The notes under the pieces were generated by a model. The model was not told where the DNA came from. It saw only the letters and a list, made by a program, of their open reading frames with translations, and did not search any database. Of a stretch of DNA of 21,293 nucleotides, positions 8,333 through 17,389 are shown piece by piece. Location: contig JADNRV010000623.1 in the NCBI GenBank assembly GCA_015499995.1, positions 1-21,293 of the forward strand, given 5' to 3'. This DNA is from Flammula alnicola (taxonomy: Eukaryota > Basidiomycota > Agaricomycetes > Agaricales > Strophariaceae). The position numbers were made by a program, and so were the translations under genes. Positions within the stretch are counted from its first letter, which is position 1, and every line of letters begins with the position of its first letter.

Positions 8333-9748
8333 CTACAAGAGCTTCCCGACAAGAGCTGCGTATTCCTGCCTCGACAAATTCCACTTCTCGAGCAATCGAT
8401 TTTCTCCCTCCTTCTGCTTTTCAGCCTGTATCCACGTCTTCAGCTGGGTCTTCTGTGACTTGGACAGCACGCCTTGACATGTTACTGAATAAATATGTAG
8501 GAAGCTTGATAAGAGTCGTCAACCTTTGTTTTCATTGGAACATAGAAAGTACTCACTGGATTACCTTCTCTTCAAAATCGGTATCTGAACCGGTATTCTC
8601 CCCGTCTTCCCCATGAGGGAATGGAGTCGTAACAGCTGATATTATAGCATCCAGAATATTGTGCTCTTGCAAAGCAACCAAGGTTAGCGTGGATGTTGAG
8701 CTTCGTGAAGGGTTGCGGAGCTGTGCAGCGTGCGAATTAGCAAAGACCGGGTCGGCGGGAGCGGCGGGTCGTTGATCTGGAAGCAAGATGTTTGTCGTCG
8801 AGCTGGTTACAGCTGTCGCAGATGAGGAAGCATTGGGGTCGTCTTCGATGCGAAGGGAGTTCGGAGGTGCCGGCTCGTTGGTTGTTGCTGAAGTGGGAAG
8901 AAGGAGGGAGCTGATAAGGAAAATTGCCTTTCTGCGAACTGAGATCGAGGAATCTAAGAGATCAGAAGCAAAATTTAGTATAAAAACTCGACCGTCGAAT
9001 GTCATTCATCGACCTTGAAGAGCATTGCGCAGCTTTGTCCATCCCGCAGCCTCTGGCTTCCCCAGAGCTTCTACGGCAGGTGCGTTATGTTTCAGCAAGC
9101 CTGAAAGAGTATAGAGAGCTTTTGCGCGTATTGATGCTGAAGACGAGGGAGAAGGATCGAGGAAAGAGAGAAGGACAGGGAGTGGATTATATGAAAGGTA
9201 CTGTATCAAGACTTTAGCAACGCCCTTCAGAAATAATAAGTGAAACTGCTGACAACATCCTGAGCCGACGGGTTGTTTTGTAATGCGGTACCAATGACCC
9301 ATAACACCTGCATCTTGACCTTGGGAGTAGATGAATCCGCAGTGAGCAAGAAGTGAAGAGGTTCCCAGAGTCTTAGTTTCTCGAGATCTAGATATCCGAC
9401 ATTAGATGCAATGTTTTATGGATAGAGTAACGGAGGACATACCGTTCGCGTTATCGATATGCTCGATTAGCTGAAAGGACAGTCCAAAGTAAATGAGATC
9501 TTAGTCAAAGAACAGTCGTTAAAACTCACCATCTCGAGATGATCCAATGCGTTGATTCGCTCTTCTTCGCTCTTCTTCGTATCCAGTGCAACTGCCATAT
9601 CTTCCTTCATTTGCTCTGAGTCTGGCTTTCCTAGAATCAAGTCAATTATCGCTGGATCTAGATCCTTGCGTTCCACTGGTGGACGGTCGCTCGGAGCGCT
9701 ATCCATTGGGGTAGAATTTTCGATTGACCATCTAAGAATTGACTGCAT
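8333..9748 (-). CDS. FES1: Fes1, Hsp70 nucleotide-exchange factor
   Basis: Fes1/HspBP1 proteins are cytosolic armadillo-type factors that release ADP from Hsp70 (Ssa class) and help send misfolded proteins to degradation. Six exons: 9748-9530, 9470-9443, 9387-9257, 9200-9014, 8953-8557, 8504-8333. Phases agree and give 377 aa. The N-terminus MQSILRWSIENSTP, then KDLDPAIIDLILGKPDS, is the Fes1 signature. LWEPLHFLLTADSS, KVKMQVLWVIGTALQNNP, RAKALYTLSGLLKHNAPAV and GWTKLRNAL are the armadillo helices. A Ser/Thr/Ala-rich insert lies at about 205-285 in exon 5. The end DFEEKVIHFLHIYSVTCQG needs the acceptor before 8504. A pyrimidine-rich AG about 20 nt further downstream in the transcript would shift the frame. 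The gene appears intact. It starts ATG 9748 and faces away from the unresolved 9.8-11.5 kb interval. Confidence 0.93.
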
Positions 9749-10459
9749 CTTGGATGTCGGGGTTTTGGTCCTTCGTAGTATGGATTTCGTGGGTTGAGAC
9801 GAACTTCGCTATATCAACACAAAGGGGAAGCAGTCGTTCTTTGAGGATTCAAAACATATATGAATTTTCAAAACTCTGGAGAGTTCATGAATTGGTGAGA
9901 ACATGCTCGAAATTATCGTCAGAGGTCATGTGATTGACTTTGGGCTTGTTAGGATGGAGTGCCTACGGAGATTGAATAATTTACACTATTTTTTTCCTTC
10001 TCATTCACACGTCCTCTCAACTAGTAACCACGACCATTGCTCTTGCTCTCCCCTTTCGGATACCCTATGTCTTGGTGAGTTTCTCTCCTGCTATTTCTCT
10101 TGTGGTGATGATTTGAATTTATACCATACTTTACCACATTCTGAATTCAATGTGGAATACTTAATCGATTTCAGCCTTGTCTGAGCTTCCTTTTCTCTCT
10201 TCGTAACGCTCTCCGACTCTTTCGCTAACTCCCTTATCCTTCTCCACAGATATCGCCACGGCTTGTTAGCATGATTTTGGGTCATACGTGTGAGTCTACC
10301 TTCTGATCCAAACGTTGCGGTTCTCTTTTCTGTTTTCTATTATCATTTGATGAATTTCTACTCGATGGGCGGACACGAACTTCTTACCCATACCAAAGTC
10401 TCCCGGTGTACAATGTGGAGGCGGGCAAGGGAGCTGTTGATTTACATCGAACACCTGAA

Positions 10460-10479
10460 TTTTTTTTTTTTTTTTTTTT
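10460..10479. repeat. Homopolymer of 20 T
   Basis: Twenty consecutive T residues. It could be an intron polypyrimidine tract, or, read on the other strand, a poly(A) footprint of a retroposed sequence. I see no target-site duplication next to it. Confidence 0.8.
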
Positions 10480-10952
10480 ACGAAAATCTTTTTCAACGCT
10501 CAATTGTCGATAATCTTGCTGACCATATTTCTCTAGTTACCCAATCTTCTTTTACTTCTCTTTTCTTTCGGCGCCCTGATGTCAGTCAGATTTCGATACT
10601 GGGATAACCAATCACACTCTGCCTGCTTTGCTCTCAACTGTTCGTCCATATCCCTGTCTTCTGTATCCCTTTGTCGTCATAAATAAATAAAACTATCCGC
10701 AACTTCCCGCATACCCATCTAACTCCTTTCATGAAGACTGCCCTTCAACTATCCGTGTTCTAATGTCCACAGCATGCGTGCTTATTCCTTCCTTTCCATG
10801 GCTTCAATTGCCGTACACTGAACGGAAAGGATAAACATTCCACATTTTCATACGCTCTACAACGCACCTGATACTCCCCTATAGTGGGATTTTGTATTCC
10901 ATGCAACACGCCGCCGCGATATGGGCGAACTGACTGCCGAATCCCCGACTGA

Positions 10953-11321
10953 CTGGGCCTGAGGTCGGACGTGAATGAGCTAGAAGATTTCACTCCTGCA
11001 CAGAGCAAGGTCGACGAGAAGGCAGGCATGCTAAAGCCCGGATCTTTGGCACACATATCTTGCAACATCGAGGATGGAGTCAGCGTAGGATATGGCTTTC
11101 TAGACGAAACCATAGTCAGACCTTCCTTTCCTTCATGGCTGTACGAGATTGTGAGCCAAGTGGCTTTTTTTAGAGGCACCTTGTTGGGTGTTGGCACTTC
11201 TGATTCAATGGCATTGCGTCTGCTTCCTTTCAAAAAATCACTCCGGAAGAAGGAGCTAATTTCGCTGAGGGCACTGCTCAAGGGCCTGAAGAAGATACCA
11301 GCCAAGCTGCAGGATCTTTGA
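10953..11321 (+). CDS. Doubtful hypothetical exon or ORF
   Basis: This open frame has no ATG near its left end and ends with TGA after a basic, helical C-terminus (residues like FKKSLRKKELISLRALLKG). If real, it would be the last exon of a + strand gene using an acceptor near 10961. The opposite strand is also open for 181 codons (10760-11305), so frame choice is not secure. I recognise no domain. The + strand reading has better helical character, but the evidence is weak. Confidence 0.25.
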   Translation: MGLRSDVNELEDFTPAQSKVDEKAGMLKPGSLAHISCNIEDGVSVGYGFLDETIVRPSFPSWLYEIVSQVAFFRGTLLGVGTSDSMALRLLPFKKSLRKKELISLRALLKGLKKIPAKLQDL

Positions 11322-11509
11322 TCTTATCTCTTACCCTGGTTTTAATAGCGAGCGATCCTTTAATTTCAGTGCTTGTCACATTATGCGTATGTTCATTGCG
11401 CCGATTAATAGCCATTAAATATTTGGCGCCCATTAGATTGATACTAGTGTAAACTTAAATAGCCCATCCAATTCGTGAGCCTTCCTCAAATCGAGATTTC
11501 ACTTCACTC

Positions 11510-11896
11510 TCAGATCTGGACCAATTGATGATGGAGCATTTCTTGAGTGAACACCCTCCCGCGTGCATCTACGAAAGTCACAATATACACAGCGTTTCCG
11601 TCTGCATCCTAGATAACAACGACGTCAGTACTTATACGGCCAATATTGATGCTAGTAATAAGTACCATACGAAGACCTCGGCGGCGGGGTATCTTCCCAA
11701 CTTTGCCATGAAGAGGGCTAGCCTCATCTACGACAATGACTGATCCCTGCAAAGCAAAGAAAAGAAGGCGTGTTAAGGTTCAGGGAACAAAAGTGTGGTA
11801 GGTGCTGACCTGGTGATAGTTGACATGGCCGACGTCTATCGCAAACTGCATATCCGGTGAGATTTGGAATTCTGAAAGTTGGTTCGACGAAGACAT
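11510..11896 (-). CDS. Small KOW/SH3-like protein, three exons
   Basis: Exons 11896-11810, 11746-11666 and 11608-11510, all in phase 0, encode 88 aa. Introns are 63 and 57 nt with GT..AG borders (GTCAGC and GTACTT donors). The middle exon begins GSVIVVDEASPLHGKVGKI, which resembles the turn-and-strand pattern of KOW or SH3-like small beta barrels. The last exon (DADGNAVYIVTFVDARGRVF) also predicts beta strands. KOW modules usually bind RNA or protein partners in translation and transcription factors, but no family can be named here. A TATA box sits about 110 bp upstream of the ATG. The perfect phase match and the promoter make this a likely real gene despite its size. Confidence 0.7.
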
Positions 11897-12006
11897 TGGT
11901 TCAAAGGGGGGTAAACGAGGGGTAACAGGTGGCCACTATTGAAGTATGAATGAATTGAGTCGATGAGCGGGTATGTGTGAAGAATCGTGAGGTGGCCCAT
12001 CGCATT

Positions 12007-12014
12007 CTTTTATA
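12007..12014 (-). promoter_or_regulatory. TATA box of the small KOW-like gene
   Basis: The minus strand reads TATAAAAG, a canonical TATA element, 111 bp upstream of the ATG at 11896. This implies a leader of about 80 nt. Confidence 0.65.
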
Positions 12015-12338
12015 CTGCGCAAGGTGCGTTGCTTCGAAAAGCACCATAGACATGAGGCCTTGAGGCCTCAGCCCACCAAGACACCTCGACCTGTGCAATG
12101 CTTCATCAGTGGGTTACATCCATGGATTAAGTCAGGATCGCGGAGTATATCATATGTTGTTGGCCTTACGCACTGGGAATAGCAACTACGTTGACTTGAA
12201 TTACAGACTATATTAGTCTATTTCGAGGTGCTGCAGTCTCATTCATTTATCCAATCATGCTCCGAATATACAGGCTTAGATGACTCGACACAGATCTAAC
12301 ATCTTTGTATATTTCCGAACTTCCGACTAGTATCACAT
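12015..12338. other. Intergenic, nothing evident
   Basis: This is the distal promoter of the KOW-like gene on one side and the 3' flank of the minus-strand gene at 12339-12916 on the other. I see no repeat or RNA gene. Confidence 0.6.
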
Positions 12339-12916
12339 TCAGAAAGGCCCTCGTAGATCTAGAAAGTTCCGTTGTGTAGGAAACTCGGTTGGAGGCGAAC
12401 ACTCTTCGCCTTCACTTTTGTCCTCCGACTGAATAATTCCCGAGACACAATTGTGCTTGTTCGGAGCCTGAGTATCTGTGAAGGAATTCATCAGGCATGA
12501 TGGCTCAGGAGTTGGTGTATGGCTTGGAAACGTGAGGAAGAATGTTCGATCTGCTTCGCCAGGAAAAAAAAAGAAATGACGTTAACGGGAGGTCTTCACG
12601 TTACCAACGATCCACTTGCCTAGTAATTTTGTGCTGTAAATGGAGTCATCTGCTGCTTTGACGTTGGGAGAAATGAATCCGAACTGCACGACGAAATAAG
12701 CGCCCGTCTACCTGGCAGAGCATACATCTAAAAATAGACCAATCGCCCCTGAGTACTGACTGTATCAAGTCGTTTTCTCCCATCTTCTAAGTGTTTTTCA
12801 AAAAAAGATACACGGAAAACCTCCACATAAATAGTCTTGTATTCCCAGATCTCTGGGTTAATGTGTGACTGAACTCGGCGCCGGAACTTGAAACATGTTC
12901 TATCTAAATACGCCAT
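12339..12916 (-). CDS. Unrecognised protein, three-exon gene
   Basis: Exons 12916-12761, 12683-12605 and 12550-12339 join in matching phases to give 148 aa starting MAYLDRTCFKF. Donors are GTCAGT and GTAACG, and introns are 77 and 54 nt. The sequence runs FRRRVQSHINPEIWEYK, then FGFISPNVKAADDSIYS, GKWIVDRTFFLTFPSHTP and an acidic Ser/Glu tail ending NFLDLRGPF. I recognise no domain. A further open frame upstream (12904-13104, with an ATG at 13083) may contribute an N-terminal exon, for example through a 56-nt intron into FRRRVQ. The true start is therefore uncertain and the protein could be about 50 residues longer. Agreement of two splice junctions with frame supports a real gene. Confidence 0.5.
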
Positions 12917-14009
12917 ACACGAGGCAAATATCGTTGGACTACAGCCTCTGTCGAATATTGAGCACGACGTCTGACTCGTGAATTTGGTTGAAATTTGATG
13001 TCAGCCACCTTTGGGACCCCTTCCATGTGGCTCTGCACTGCATATCTCTTCGCATGGATGATTGTCGTGCTAAAAGCGTTCATTAGGATGCATCGCCCAA
13101 GCACCGCCCCTGGGTTTTATGGTAGTTAAAGGCATAGAAAGGCATTTCTATTTAATTTAGTGAATCTCTGCACGGCTTCAGCACTTCGAACATACCGAAC
13201 ACAGCGTGACGCCCACACGTCCTCGGTGAGATCAGAGCGTGTCGTTTGAATGTTCCAGAACAAGTACAGGGATATAGGTATTGTCACAGAGGCCACATTT
13301 GAAACGACTTCTATAAGACAGCCCAGCGATTCGGCTTTTCCAACAAGACTAGTAACAGAGCGCTTATGCGATGCTTCCTAGTCATTTGTAAAATCCGCAG
13401 TTGAATCTAAACTATCATGACTCCGATAATTCCTCTGCTGTTTACACCCCAAAATAAGTGTGGCGCATGTCAGAATGACCGAGTGTCGATCTTGATCATC
13501 TCTTGTTTCGGACCACAACGTTCATTTGGTCTAGAAGTTGAACGGAAATTTGAAGGAAATATGACTCGCGGGGCACAAGAGGTACCCGGCGTTCTGCTCT
13601 CTTCCCATTCGTTTCAACTTCCACGAATTTATGATGGATTCTGATGAGCACTAGTATCTATTATAGTGTATACAGTGTACTTCCAGCGGTCCCTTGGCGT
13701 GGCATTTCAAAGCGTGTCGATAACTCTGAAAGTCTGATATAAGGAAATTTAGAGAAATTTAGACGCTTGCACACGTGTATGTCACCAGTTATTGATACAA
13801 TGTTATTCCTATTCAATTATCGTAATATTATAAGTAATCAAAAGTCGAGCCTTCTTATTTGACAGAAAAATGCGAATCCGAATGCGTACAAGCAAACACG
13901 AAAACATGAAAGAGACAGAGCAAGGAAGTTGAGATATTACAATCCAGGGAATCATAACTCCAAAAGAAACTGCCGTCGCACTTGGCTGGAGCGCGTGCAG
14001 AAAGAACGG
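12917..14009. other. Gene-poor interval
   Basis: Apart from the possible upstream exon at 12904-13104, I see only short frames. The longest on the + strand is 75 codons at 13417-13644, with no supporting features. The stretch 13640-13930 is AT-rich and probably 3' flank of the membrane-protein gene. Confidence 0.5.
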
Positions 14010-16438
14010 CTAGGTCAACGCCTCCCATACCCCGAGGCCACCAAAAAAGAGGCTAGGATACCAAGAGCGTAACATACACGAATGTATGAATACCTATCCG
14101 CGGCAGAATCCAGGGGGTGTGCATCATCGTCAACAGAGCCTGCCAATGCGAGCAGAATAGGGAGAGTGATGATGAGCATTTTATTGAGGCTCGAAATGGA
14201 TGGGCTAGGAGAGCCTGTTGGGAAGACCCTGGACCCGACGGAAATGTAGGAGCAAAAGACCCAGACGGGGGAGAGGTGAACGCAAGAGTCGAACGCATAT
14301 AAGCCGCTGTGAGCAGTAGACAGACGCCCAATGAGGACAGAATAGAGTTGATTCTGTGCAAGCACGAGATGAACACTGGTATGCGCTGAGAACATGCACA
14401 AAAAGTGTTCACGTCAGAATGTGATATCCTTACAGGCACGGTTCAAAAAAAACAAGGCGACTCACGATGACAGGAATGCCATACACCTCCTCCAACTCCT
14501 CTCGACTCTTGAGTGCCATTAATTCGTCCAGATCTCTCTCACCTCATTCTCAGCCAATAGCCTGTCACTGTCGTTGGCCGAGTCGCGTTTCAAAACATTC
14601 GCATTGGCACCAACATTCAACAGAGGCTGTCTTTCTCCAAGGGTTCCCGAACCACGCAGGTCGTCGACCGGATCATATCGGAATTGGAGTTAGAGGACGA
14701 AAGAGAATCTGAATGATCTCTCCTCCGCGACGTCGATGCTAGGTTTGTCGGTACGGCACTGCTATCTCTACCACCACGAGCCGAAAAGGGCCGTTGACGA
14801 CCTTCCCAATCCCGCTGCGTGGGTGTCGCATTCGTGTCTTCATCCATCACCTGCCTGCTGACAGGCGTATGCGACCTTGGACTAGGTCCATTGTTTCCTG
14901 GCCCCGCCTGTTCCCCTCCCTGTTCCCCTCCGTCTGTTCGATTACTTCTCAACTCAGTCATCAACCTCGCCTTGCTCGCGTTTTTGTTGACACTGACGAG
15001 GACATCCTTGTACAATGCTATGCTCTCATAACCTTGTTTGATCCCGACCACCGCCTCCGCTGCGGCCCACCCTAGAGCCACCCACCACACACGCCGGAAC
15101 GCGTCGTCCTGCCATGTGGGGAAGTGATGCTTATGCACGTTATCCGCGTGTTGGGCTCCAAGAACAAGGGCTGGAGCAAACCCAGGCGTTCGGTGGAATA
15201 GTGTGGTATTAGCAAGATCGGTACAGCGAGTGGCGAAAGAAGAGTGTTGAGGCACTCTGTAATATGGCAGAGATGGTCGATGTCAAAGCCGGAAGGAACG
15301 TTGGGTATCGGTGGATTGGATAGTTATGAATGACGTGTTGAAAAGGGAGGTCGCATAGAGGAAATCTCGCAGAAGGTAAGACAAAGACCAAAGAGCGGTC
15401 GCAGTGAACACTTCTGGGAGAGGGAACGGGAGGTATGGAGGATAAGGAAATGGCGAGGGCGATTGACTTGAGAAGGCAAAGACGGGGAGCAGAGCGAGCA
15501 GAACGAAAGCAAGAACCGAGGACAAAGGTACTAGAGTGTATAGCAATAACAAGTTTATGTAGTTGCCTGATGCAAATAGTGGTATATGCGCGTCGAAAGT
15601 GAGTATATGCGTTCGCACCTCGATATAAGCCTTGCTTAGCCAACTCCTCGTCCAATAACCATTCTTCCTCCTCCTCGCTGAGCTCATTGTCCTCGTCGTA
15701 CAAGAGTGCATCGTCTGCAGCATTTGTCGTCCCGCGTCCTACAGAACCATAATCTCGTTGACTGTCCGCAAAATTCTGACGCTCCTCCAAGCTTGTAGGA
15801 GCAGTGGCACCAGATTCCATCTCTTCTGGCACTTTATTTAGCCACTGTCTCGTCGAACTGGAAGTAGAGCGCCTGTAGTCGTCGGGGCTGCGCGTTCGAG
15901 GTCTACCAGTTGATGAGAGGATGTCTTCGCTGCCAACACTGGCTCCAACGGTGTCACGGGAATACGAATAGTTGTCCACGTTGAGGTCGATGCGAAATGG
16001 TCCAGAACCATGAACAGTGTATGGACGCGCTCCTTTTGCACCCGTGTGGCGCTCGTCGTTGTTCAAGCGGTGGTGCCCCGAAAGAACAGAGGTTCGATCT
16101 CCGTTTTTAGGTCCAAAGGTCCTCAGGTACCCTGTTAACGAGGTTGACTCGAAAGGCGCCCGACGCTGGCTTGTTTGTGGGTGGGATAGGCGATTGTGGT
16201 GACCGGGAGGGACAGGACGAACAAGGCCAGACTCAGCGATATTTCGATCATCGTTCAGCTCGGCGTTGTTCGGGCTAGCTCCGTGGACAGGGGCGCCTTC
16301 CAGACTATCGAGATGGCTATTCGTTGTCCTACCTGCGCTCATGGTTGGCCGTAGGCGTCCTGGAACGACATCCACCATACCACCACCTTCTTTTGAGTTA
16401 CTCGTTATTGCTGACGTCGTTCTGGGCATTGTTGTCAT
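14010..16438 (-). pseudogene. Multi-pass membrane protein, frame-disrupted
   Basis: Exon 1 (16438-15619) encodes a 273-residue Ser/Thr/Arg-rich cytosolic region ending in an acidic patch (NELSEEEEEWLLDEELAK). After a 52-nt intron, exon 2 (15566-15300) gives two membrane segments (LLLLYTLVPLSSVLAFVLLA and FTATALWSLSYLLRDFLYA). Downstream come a probable third segment (TLLSPLAVPILLIPHY), RVWWVALGWAAAEAVVGIK, a Ser-rich loop, DLDELMALKSREELEEVYG, an 80-nt intron (14465-14386) and three more hydrophobic segments (RINSILSSLGVCLLLTAAYM; the HTPWILPRIGIHTFVYVTLLV region). The best reading changes frame by one base near 15150, 14680, 14542 and 14057. It is therefore a young pseudogene, or an active gene with assembly indels. 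A splice at AC|GTCATT (15332) avoids the first shift but loses segment three. I cannot name the family. Confidence 0.6.
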
Positions 16439-17389
16439 CGGCGGCCTTTGTCCGCTCGGCAGGTTCTGCTTCCAAGGCTTTCCAAGGCTGGCTGGTTTCC
16501 GGAAGCAAATTCGAGGCCTCTGCTGTCGAAAGGGGAAGTCGGCTTGGTGGACCCGCAGAACGAGGTTTTAAGAGATGTAGAAGAACAAAGAGGTACGCCA
16601 AACGTTACTGCTTCCAAATTTTCAGTAGGATTGAATGTAGATGGCGTCAGAATGGCATATACTTCTCACAAGGAGCGTTCTTACTGCGTCGAGGCATATT
16701 CATATAAACGTACGTATTTTACAACTTACAAGCATAAGAAAAATAGAAGAAGGACTACTTCAGCCGCGTCTGCCTGTGCTAAATCTGTCAAAAGCGTTGA
16801 TGTGACAGTGGCAGAAGCGCGTAAATCTCAGGCTGTGGGTGGATTCCTGCATAAAACTCCCGATGGCGACAGCAAGCGCAACTTGTCGCCATTTTTGTCT
16901 GACTTTGCCTGGCTTCTTGAAGGTTATCGTCTCTATCTTCTCGAGAATATCTGCAAGAGGAGAAGCAATCGGGGATAAGTAGATTGGGGGGGCGATGCCC
17001 GTTATAATAAGTACTTTAAATTAAAAAATATAAACACTACATATGCCCACATGATCTATCGCAAAGAACTCAAATTCTCACAGGGATCGGCCTTCACGAC
17101 ATGGGTATGCGAAGGGCTTAATTGCACGTAACGGAAAAAGTCATGGGGAGAGGCCAGGTGCTCTCATTGTACGTCAAACAAATGATTTTATCGAACTTGA
17201 TGGAAGTTTCGGAAATTCCGAGTCGGATGTATCAACAGATACAACTTTTGCGCTTTTTCTGGAGTGGGATTTATTTAGGTGCTCCATTCAATGATGATCA
17301 TGTTCCGAATTTAACTGGAAAGCCTTGTCGTCCACGGAACAGGAGAAGTCCGGGGCGTATGTAGTGTGACTGTGGCGTGGCGTGGCTAA
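16439..17389. other. Upstream region of membrane-protein gene
   Basis: This should contain the promoter and leader of the minus-strand membrane-protein gene, and it ends at the predicted Helitron left border. One + strand frame is listed separately. I see no RNA gene or repeat of note. Confidence 0.5.
16652..16978 (+). CDS. Doubtful hypothetical ORF, 108 codons
   Basis: From the ATG at 16652 the frame runs MAYTSHKERSYCVEAYSY and ends in a Lys/Arg-rich stretch followed by FLSDFAWLLEGYRLYLLEN. The same frame is open further upstream to about 16448 without an ATG. I recognise no domain and see no intron support. A strong GTAAG donor-like site on the opposite strand near 16694 suggests this DNA may instead be leader sequence of the minus-strand gene. 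Confidence 0.2.
   Translation: MAYTSHKERSYCVEAYSYKRTYFTTYKHKKNRRRTTSAASACAKSVKSVDVTVAEARKSQAVGGFLHKTPDGDSKRNLSPFLSDFAWLLEGYRLYLLENICKRRSNRG

Larger units (their letters stand above)
9749..11509. other. Unresolved interval upstream of FES1
   Basis: No complete gene could be built here. Splice-like sites exist on the + strand: donor GTGAGT near 10074, and acceptors near 10176 and 10249. Joining them gives only short frames. A 20-T run sits at 10460-10479. A short + strand signal-like start (MRAYSFLSMASIA) at 10774 is followed by a GTACAC donor and a CTATAG acceptor, but the joined frame ends after about 38 codons. One longer frame at 10953-11321 is listed separately. A spliced small gene, or a decayed one, is possible on the + strand. 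Confidence 0.35.

Noticed and set aside
10460..10479. Poly(A) tail of a retroposed gene
   Set aside because: No target-site duplication or intronless gene body could be found beside the T run.
14117..14302. + strand ORFs across 14.1-15.1 kb
   Set aside because: These are antisense shadows of the minus-strand membrane-protein exons.
16080..16105. T-loop-like GGTTCGATCTCC suggesting a tRNA
   Set aside because: It sits inside the coding exon of the membrane-protein gene, and no acceptor or anticodon stem can be formed around it.
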